The notes below the pieces were generated by a model, which was given only the letters and a program-made list of their open reading frames with translations, was not told the DNA's origin and did no database searches. A stretch of 64,000 nucleotides of DNA from Dioszegia crocea. Lineage: Eukaryota > Basidiomycota > Tremellomycetes > Tremellales > Bulleribasidiaceae. The DNA lies in NCBI GenBank assembly GCA_001600615.1, contig BCKK01000006.1, forward strand, positions 310,001-374,000. Reading direction: 5' to 3'. Position numbers and translations under genes: made by a program. Shown here in pieces: positions 56,389-64,000 of the stretch (its first letter is position 1; each line of letters begins with the position of its first letter).

Positions 56389-59014
56389 TCATACAGCACG
56401 AGTCAAAACCTCGATACCTATCTTCGAAGCCGTCTCCACTATTGCCATTTCCCTTTCTCCCAATCCCTTGTTGCCCTGACTCAATGCGCCTTTCCGGCGC
56501 AACACCCAAGTCAGCCCTCGCGACAGTTCCAGATTGACCAAAGCCTTCTCAAAAACATCCTCCACCGCCTCGGTGTCGAAACTCCTGGATTGCTTCGGGA
56601 GAGTGAACAACGGAGAAGATGTTTGTGTGGCGAGGAGTAAACGCGAGAGGAAGACGGAGAAGAAGTAGATGCCGGATGGTTTGAGGGAGGTGAAGTCGAT
56701 GGCCTGGAGTGAGCTCGATTCTGACTTTGCTCACCTTGAACACGGTCAAATCCAGCGACCTTCTGGCAACAATATAAGCCGCAGTCTTTGCGACGTTGGC
56801 GCATCTCAGTCGAGTTGCCTTGGTGGAGTCGTCACCGAGCTCGCGGAAAAAGTCCCACAGAGCGTACTGGAGTGTAAATCGATGCGAGTAAGATTCAGAG
56901 CAGAGATGATTGATGATGAGAGTGTGGTAGGGATTGTACGCCTTTTCCGTGGCGCAGCAGTGCAGGGCGACTCGAACAAATTCGCGCTGTTGAGTTTCGG
57001 TAAATTTTAATAGGGATAATCGGTCGCAGGCGTGTATATAGTCCTGACGTCAGCCTGTACGGGATAGGACCCACCTCGCTTGTCATGAGAATCACGAAAA
57101 CGCTCCGCCGGACGTCTGTATTCATCCCCTGGCCCCTGGCCGCCTCGAGCAGCACCTCCTCATCCTCAACTGCAGGCTTCGACTTTTGGACTTTGGTTAC
57201 AGCCTTTTCCCTTTCCACTAGAGGGTTTCCGGCCCATCCCGCACCGACCAGCCACCATTTCCCCCTCGTGTCCGCGTCGATGAAATCCTGCAGAGAAACG
57301 CGGAGTGGCTCCAAAGTTGTTACTGCTGTCAGCAGGGTAGACAATCAACACACCTCTTCGTTTGCGCCCTAGGCCGGAGATGAACTTCTTCATCCTGGCG
57401 GCATCGGCATTCTCGACTGATTTTTTCCCCCCTTTGAGATCGGTCAGTGTTTCCACCATGAACCTAGCGCGTGTTCTAAGGTCAGCCGTGCAAACACTCA
57501 ACCTACGTCATCATCTTTTCCTTGCCCTTGGTGTTCTCCTGCACCAGGTTGACAATATCCTTGAGACTGGCCGGGTCGTCCAAGCGGAGCTGTTGACCTG
57601 AGCAACGCAGTAGTCGCAGAAGACTCTCAACTTGACTCTCGCTCATGTCGGACGACAGGAAAGAGCGAATAAGATCGTAGATGAGGTTTGCACCAATGAC
57701 CTGGGCATTGTACAGCTCGGCAATGAGGGTGAGAAGATTCAGCGAAGACTTTGAAGCGTCGGGCGTTTCGTATATTGTGGCGGGCAGGTCGACTGGAGAT
57801 GAAGAGCGGTATTTTGAAATGGTGGCGTGTACGAAATGTGCGCCTGGACTTAGCGGAGACGGGCGTCGACTTACCAAATTCCAAGCCCAAGATGCGGTGC
57901 AATGAGCCAACCATAGTGGCGTATAGGATGACGAAGGAGTCGAGGAGATTGCTTCGGTTGGCGATGGTGCCGATGATCAGGTCGGTGATGATGGTGGATA
58001 CGTCTAGCAATTAGATGCCATCCCGTGCTGGCAATGCTTACCGTTCCGACTGTGGTCCCTGTACAATCCCTCGACCTCTCCGAGGATAGTCTCCATGTTG
58101 GCTTCGCTCAATCTGTTGATCAGCGTAATCTTTGACAGTCTCACTTGTTTAACAGTCCCTGAGCTTTCCTCCACAGCTTGACCCGCTCCAGCTCTTTCGC
58201 CTTGTCCCCTCTTGACTTGGCCTCAAGCTGCGCCGCCCGCAGATGAGGTGGGACGTATCTTGATCCGCTGCTGGAAGATTCTGCATTGGGTGTGTCGTCT
58301 GATGGTTTGGGTCGTGGCTCGGCTTCGGGCTCAGTCTGGACTAGGGCCAGGCGTTCCTCCTGACCCTCTTCATCCGACCCCGAATCGTCCGTACTTGCCG
58401 ACTCGCTCAGCTCGTCAAGCTCGCTGTCTGAGATATCGTCCTCTCCACTCTCTTCCGCATCAAGCTGCAAACCTTTGCCGCCCGGCCCGACCAAATCCGC
58501 GAATCCAAGAAGATCTAAAATCAGCCAAGGTAAGTTTTCCGCTCACCATCTAGTCCATCATCCAAAGTGTCATCCTTGGCCTGCTCTTTTCGAAGCATAT
58601 ATTCGAGCCATTCAATCTCGCCATCTTCAGCGTCTACTGCCTTACGACCTGGGAGCACAAGCTCAGGCTTCTTCTTCTTCTTTGGCGGCTCTTCGGTTGC
58701 GATTTCGGGTTTGGGTCGTTTGATCTTGGGCGGTTGGATTGGGGCTGGCGCAGTTGTCGGAGCTGTTCGACGTGCTGCGTTGAACTCCCTGAGCGAATCG
58801 CGGACTTCATCTTTGCGGGTCCCTCGTGTCGTCCCTCGTGTAGGTCTAGATGCGCCGCCTCTAGGGCGTCCTCGATTCCGATTGCCACTCGCTGAGTGTC
58901 AGTGTAGTCTACCCAGGACTTACCCCCTGGATCGACTTCTGCAAGAAGCGCTGTGGGTAGCTGAGGCCCAGTCGGCCTACCACCTCTGTAGCTACCTCTG
59001 CCTCTGTTGCTCAT
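56389..59014 (-). CDS. SGD1: Sgd1/NOM1-like MIF4G and MA3 domain protein
   Basis: A nucleolar scaffold for 18S rRNA production. The start MSNRGRGSYRGGRPTGPQLP leads to a basic disordered part (PPKKKKKPELVLPGRKAVDA, then EDGEIEWLEYMLRKE), a long acidic stretch, and RYVPPHLRAAQLEAKSRGDK, which marks the entry to the MIF4G domain. MIF4G helices follow (LLNKLSEANMETILGEVEGL, then YRDHSRNDVSTIITDLIIGT, SLLRLLRCSGQQLRLDDPAS). An MA3-type domain ends with LSRGLTWVLRRKGALSQ and IGIEVLTRAV. This order fits yeast Sgd1 and human NOM1. About nine introns. It shares a 123-bp promoter with the F-box-like gene; an upstream ATG at 59038 would add 8 residues. Confidence 0.85.
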
Positions 59015-59137
59015 GTCGGATGGATGATGCTTGTACATGTGTCAACAAAAAGTTGAATTAGAGTGCCCATTTACGTAACTCCGAAGTCAAAGCTCAAATC
59101 TCGCAACATATACTCACCCTTTTATACATTACACAAC

Positions 59138-61351
59138 ATGTCACCCAGTACTGCCACATCCTCACGTGTAGGCGTCAAGCGCGGTCCTTATCGCCCCCGT
59201 GAGAAGCCTAATTGGAACAAGGATATCCTCCAACAAGAACGGGCCGAGAAGAAGAAGGCACAGAAGCTCGAGGCGAGGAGGTTACGCGCCAAACCGCCTC
59301 CCGTCAAACCCCTTCCTCCAATCACTTCACTCCCCGCAGAAGTTCTCGACATCATTGTCATGAATATCCTGCCCACAGCGCACCCCCTCGCAGACCACCT
59401 AACCGACCCGAACGACACCCCCTACCCCCCTTCCGTCATCAATGTGACTGCCGGTTGCCCGTCAAAGTTGGAGCGCTGGGGATCCATCCCCCAAAGCGTC
59501 TTTGACATCATCAATTTTGGCAAGTGCTGCCGTCAAACTATGCGCGCAGTGGAAAGGGTGGTGGGCGGGCTGGGAGGCTACACCGCAGAACAGGCGCCTG
59601 CTGGATCTTTGGACGCTGTCTGGAGTGACGAGAAAAGGTAAGCCACGCTGTGGGCTCGCTGACGACAGGCAACTGTTTTTGAGACTTAGTCATTGCAAAA
59701 GCACTGGTGATGACTTGCTTGCCTTCGCCATGCGGTCGAGATTGACCCTAGAGCATGTTGTACTGCATCATGTAAGTCGCAGTGTGACATGGCTGACGTG
59801 CAGTGTGGTGGTGAACATGGCAGGACTCAGTACGCGAATCAGCTAGAACTAGCAGACGCATCACCTATCGACCGCACCAGACCCCTCCAGTACAATCAGC
59901 CGCCCGATCATATCCCCCTTCCCCGTCTCCGCTCCCTTCAGATCGGCCCCGATGTTTGCGTCGAGTGCAGCCAAGCCTGCCTCAACCTCTTCACTGGCAA
60001 GACCTTCATTAGCAAAGCTTCCGAGGCCGGCATACCCCAATTTCTCCTCACCCGTACACACGGCGGATATGGCGGCTGGGCATCCACCGTCTTTGACACC
60101 GTCGCGGCGCCGGAACTCGTGGCTATACAGATACACGTTGCGAATCCGGTCGCCAAGTATCGTCACTACGGCTCGGAATATTCCCCCTTATTCGAACGGC
60201 TCGTCGATGCCGACCTGCGTAATAAAATCCAAACGTTCTCGATGATACTTCCCTCGAACGAGCGGAAGTGGGGAGGGTTCGGAGTGAGCGGACACTCCTC
60301 ATCTGTCCATCAGAAATCGCGAGAGGAAGCGGAGAAGGAGTTGGTCGCTCGGGCGAGGGCGGAGATGGTTGCGCCGGGTTTGAGCAACCCGCAGAAGGCG
60401 CTGGACAATAAGACGAAGGAGAAGTGGGCTGCCATGGCCAAGGCGGCTCTTGTCAAACCGGCGCAACAGCCGAGCAAATCTGCGGCGGAAGATTTTGCGG
60501 CCGCACTGGTGTCATCCATAAAGCCCAAGGTGCCTGTTGCCAAAATCACTACGCCCGGTACACTCAGCGACGTGACAGCAGACTCCCCCTCATCTTCGAC
60601 AACCCCAGTCGCACGGCCTCGTCCAACCCCAACCCCCAAATTGCCTACCACCTCTGAATACGATCGACAGGCTGTCGCCAATCGTACAAAGTTACATCAC
60701 CAATTCAAGCAGCTGTTGCGAGACATATCCGCGACCTTCCCTAACCTCATCTCGTTGCAGGTTCTGCGCCGAGGTAACGCGCGAGTCGACATTGTCGAAG
60801 ACCTCTTGCCGATAGAGGAGTACGCGGCAATCTATGTCACTCCTCTACGAGAGCTACACAGCCTCGAGCATCTCGATCTCGGTCTAGCGGTGGTGGGGCG
60901 ACGTGAAGTGCGAGATTTTCCCCTCGGGTTTTCCATACCCGAGTGCCCTTCGAAAGAGGAGATGGAGATGCGACGGAAGATCCTGGAAAAGGATGTCTTC
61001 CAAGCGACCCGAGAAGGGGATGCTTGGAGGGAGAAGGTGTTGCATCGGTTTGTGGTGGGGACGGGGGAAGACTCCAGCGAGGATCTTACCTTTTCCAACC
61101 CTCCAGCCAACCTCGCTGAGGCATCGGAGGACGCCGCTGTGAAATTGCCAACGGGTTGGCCACGAGGAGTCAAGACGGGCTTCGTGTATCTGCCGGAGTT
61201 GAACGAGCGAGTGATGTATCGCGGCGTATTGGCGACTTGGGAGCGGGGGATGGAAGCGTGGCGGGTGGACAAGAGCAAGGAGGGGGTGATTTTTGTGAAG
61301 AGCCAAGAGAAGGAGAAGATATTTTATAGTAAGAGCGCAGCCGCGTTGTAG
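59138..61351 (+). CDS. F-box-like protein with leucine-rich C-terminal part
   Basis: Three exons. After a basic start (MSPSTATSSRVGVKRGPYRP) and a Lys/Arg-rich helix, ITSLPAEVLDIIVMNILP resembles the beginning of an F-box (LPxEVLxxI). The rest includes spaced leucine-rich stretches (LPRLRSLQIGPDVCVECSQA; LRELHSLEHLDLGLAVVGRR), which suggest a degenerate LRR substrate-binding part. A disordered Ala/Ser/Pro segment sits around residues 400-490. F-box proteins link Skp1-cullin ubiquitin ligases to targets; this role is inferred from a partial motif. No orthologue is recognised. Confidence 0.6.
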
Positions 61352-61543
61352 AGTAGATGTGTTTGTATAGACCGTCAAGATTGAGGCGTTACCAGTATTG
61401 TTTGCGCACGTATGTGGGTATAGATCCCGGCGAGTCCGAGCTGCGTGAAATTGGAAGATCAGTCGAGAGATGAAACCAACTCTGAAACTTGAAAATGTAA
61501 CTTTTCAGTGCCTAACTTTCTCCATTGTCTCTCAACCTGCAAA

Positions 61544-62598
61544 ATGACTGAACCCGAATCGTCCTCGCAAGCTATAGAGAGATTTCTCGCCGCAGAGCTG
61601 ACAGAGCTGGGGCTGAGCATCCCGGCAGGTGATGTCGAATACATGGCTCGATTTGTCGAGGAGGACGGTCTAGAGGAAGAGGAAAAGGTGGAAGGCGTCA
61701 AAGGCATGCTCGAGGGTGTGGTTGAGGAGGTGAGTCTGGATATTGTGTTTTACTGACCTACAGCCACTACCTTCGAAGATAGATGAGGTTCTGCAGGGGG
61801 TCATTGCCAAGTGGAATCAGCTGCTGCGAGATGACGCTGCGACGCCTGAGGTCTTGCCTTCTGCGCCTCTCCCCCCCGAGCCAAAACCTGAACTGTCCGA
61901 GAAGGAGATTGCAAGGCTATATGCGATGCGATATGCTTATGTAGAAGGCGACCAGGCGGAGCTGTATGTCGAGGATGCGACTCGGCAGGGCGCGCCGCCA
62001 AAAGGCACCGCCGCGCAAGAGGCCGATGCGAAACGAGTCGCCGAGGAGAAGAGGTTACAGGTGCTGGAGGCGCTGAAGCTGGACGGAAAGAAGAAGAAGT
62101 ACAAGAAGCAGCAGGAGGGTGAGTCAGGCAGTGGTGCTTACTAATGGCAGTCGATTTGCTGGCACCAAACCTCAACAGGGACAAGGTCAATATGCGCGTG
62201 CAGATGGAAAAGGAGGCTCAGAAGAAGGCGTCGCAGACGGTCCGAGATAGGGACAAGGCTGCGTTGGAGAAGCAAAAGTGAGTCTGATGCTCGCCTAAGC
62301 TGGCAGCAAATGTGGACTCCTATGTTTGCATGTCTGGGGGGCGCGTTGGATCTTGAATATCGGAGATCTCATATTGTCAAACATGTTGGGGGAACGAGAG
62401 CGAGATAGGGCTATCAAGGGGATACGAGCGAGATCGAAGCCATCAAGTCTTACCGGTTTTCTCGAGACATAAAGCTTGGACGAGCCTTGGCTTTGGCTGC
62501 TAGGGAGGAGGAACTCGAGCTAACACTTCAGAGCGGATATCGCCAAAGCCAAAGCGGACAAACAGAAGAAGGCGGCTAAGCAAGAACGGCGAGGATGA
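61544..62598 (+). CDS. CCDC43-like coiled-coil protein
   Basis: The start MTEPESSSQAIERFLAAELT continues with DVEYMARFVEEDGLEEEEKV and EGVKGMLEGVVEE, a short PWI-like helical domain as in CCDC43. A Glu/Lys/Ala-rich coiled coil follows (EADAKRVAEEKRLQVLEALK, then NMRVQMEKEAQKKASQTVRD) and a basic end (KQKKAAKQERRG). The function of CCDC43 is not established; low-complexity charge makes homology less certain. The last intron, about 62279-62531, is roughly 250 nt, much longer than the others in this window. The gene ends 42 bp from the convergent She3-like gene. Confidence 0.6.
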
Positions 62599-62640
62599 TT
62601 GTTGATGCCAATATATACAACTATAGTAAAGTCCGTTACT

Positions 62641-64000
62641 TCAATCTGCCCTGGCAGCAGTGAGATCCTCCCGGGGTGCTTCTCTCATCAGTCGACGCAG
62701 ATGCACCAGTTCGCTTGCTAATTGTCTCACGTTAGCAAGTCCGACACAGTACTCACTGGGCAGTCTCTTGTGCTGATCTAGTCTCTTGGGCATTCTTCTC
62801 CACTTCCGCCCGCATCAGCGCTAGTTGATCTTCATATGCCGCCGAAGCAGCTTCGGACTGCTTGAGTACATCGGTAGCGAGAGTTTGTATAGCTTGGCGG
62901 TCGGCGCTGGCGTCAGTCGTGCCGTACCTGTACCCACCCCTGAGATTGAACCAGTCTCGCCAAAGCCATATGCTTCATGCGCTAAGAGTTAGCGTTGCAA
63001 GTGTGTGACTCACAGCTTCATCTCGCTCTTGTTTCTCCTTTTCTTGGGCCTTCTTCCACTCATCTCGGACTCCTTTCATCTCCCTACCCCAGGCATCCCG
63101 CAGACTCCTCACGCTGTCTTTTAGACTCGCACATTCCTTGTCGGATTTGGTCTGAGCAAATGTCGCTTCGGTGACTTGCGCTGTCATGTGCTGGAGCTGC
63201 TTTTTGGTTGATTGTTCGAGTATTTTACGCGAAGATTTGATCTCGTATAGTTCTGCTTCGGCAGTTCGTGCGCGATCAACAGTTTCTGGAGTTAGCTGGG
63301 CCAGACGAGATCGTACCTTGGAGTAACCGCTCCCTTCGTTTCAGGGCGTTGTTGAGGGTATCTATTTCACCTCGAAGTCGATCCTTTGTATCTTTCAGAT
63401 CCTCGCTTTGACGTGTGAGCTGGCGTCAGCGGTGCTTCTGCTGTAACGTACCGATCCGACTACCCGCTGCGAACTTCTCAAATCCTGCCGAGTCTTCTCC
63501 AGCACCACTCTCAGATGCTGTACCTCGGTCTGTAACCCGTCAATCACCTTGGTGCTTGCTGCCGAGCCCGCCGTCGCCCGTCTGAGAGGGCTTATCCGTC
63601 CATCTGGAGACGAAGGAAGTCCTAGTCCTATGCCGTTGGGTGATTCGACACCGAGAAAAGGCGAGCGAAGGGTGGGGGATGGCGTTGCGTCGTATTTGTT
63701 GGGAGAGGCAGTTGGGTGTAGTGAGACCGCATGCATTACTGTGGATTGCGGTATACCTGCGTGAGCTACGTTACAGCTGCACTCACGACTCAGGCCGTAC
63801 TTGCCATTGGCGGCAATGCTGTTGGCGTCCCTTGACGGTGTGACAGCACTCCCTTGGAGGTTATAGCTCGGATCTGAGTGAGGTATGCCTCGACCCTCAT
63901 TACTTTGGGAGGACGATGCTGAGTTTAGCGTATTCAGGCAAGACGTACCTCTTGGCGGTGACACTACATCCTCTGGCAGATCGCCCAGTCGAGGCGTTGA
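62641..64000 (-). CDS. Coiled-coil protein resembling She3, 5' end outside the window
   Basis: The gene runs off the right edge. The visible N-terminal part is disordered and Ser/Pro-rich (TPSPTLRSPFLGVESPNGIG). A long coiled coil begins STKVIDGLQTEVQHLRVVLE and continues over introns with EDLKDTKDRLRGEIDTLNNA, LKRRERLLQ, ETVDRARTAEAELYEIKSSR and EWKKAQEKEKQERDEA. The end is ELVHLRRLMREAPREDLTAA. The VIDGLQTEVxxLR start and coil pattern resemble the She3 domain found in basidiomycete proteins. In budding yeast She3 links mRNA cargo to a type V myosin. Coiled coils are easily confused, so the family call is tentative. Confidence 0.5.

Noticed and set aside
1..64000. tRNA genes.
   Set aside because: I looked for B-box-like GGTTCGANTCC on both strands. 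Partial matches (near 31779 and 32206) have no pairing T-stem or acceptor stem. A proper covariance-model scan would be decisive.
1..64000. CRISPR arrays, operons, ribosome binding sites.
   Set aside because: The sequence is eukaryotic with spliced genes; no regularly spaced direct repeats were seen.

Overview
The window looks like a chromosome segment of a basidiomycete yeast, most likely a tremellomycete (a Cryptococcus relative). Nearly every gene is broken by many short introns of about 30-60 nt with GT-AG ends, and most carry a CTGAC, CTAAC or CTGAT branch site just before the acceptor. Genes are packed on both strands, and several convergent pairs nearly touch or overlap. The species assignment is an inference; no marker gene was searched. 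About 28 protein genes are supported, most of them conserved eukaryotic housekeeping genes.

Layout. 1-23.6 kb: a 5'-truncated membrane aspartic-protease-like gene, an ATRIP/Rad26-like checkpoint gene, the DEAD-box helicase DBP9, a Zn2Cys6 regulator, YOS1, a DPB4-type histone-fold gene, a DAP1-type haem-binding gene, an unidentified ARM/HEAT protein, an SNF2 ATPase, cardiolipin synthase (CRD1) and cytosolic leucyl-tRNA synthetase. 23.6-33.3 kb: a gene-poor island of about 9.7 kb built from degenerate LTR-like mobile elements, some nested and several with intact 5-bp target-site duplications. 33.3-40.2 kb: a HAD phosphatase, a J-protein, an SMN homologue, TVP23 and NRDE2. 41.4-47.3 kb: ribosomal protein eL13, the mitochondrial carrier YHM2 and translation elongation factor 1-alpha. 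48.7-64 kb: PXR1, NSA2, MED7, a Vip1-type RRM protein, the SAM-domain protein VTS1, a small membrane protein, SGD1/NOM1, an F-box-like protein, a CCDC43-like protein and the 3' part of a She3-like coiled-coil protein.

Functional themes. Ribosome production is over-represented (DBP9, eL13, PXR1, NSA2, SGD1, EF-1alpha, LeuRS). PXR1 and NSA2 share one 117-bp divergent promoter. RNA processing is represented by SMN, NRDE2, VTS1 and Vip1, and DNA maintenance by ATRIP, the DPB4-type subunit and the SNF2 ATPase. YOS1 and TVP23 act in the early secretory pathway and Golgi. CRD1 and YHM2 act in mitochondria.

The most unusual content is in the island. It holds a 71-bp element with TG...CA ends and 5-bp target duplications, much shorter than ordinary LTRs, in several copies. 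It also holds a 171-bp LTR-like element inserted with its own 5-bp duplication into a larger, oppositely oriented solo LTR. All three size classes share similar ends (TGT...CCC[A/G]CA in one orientation).
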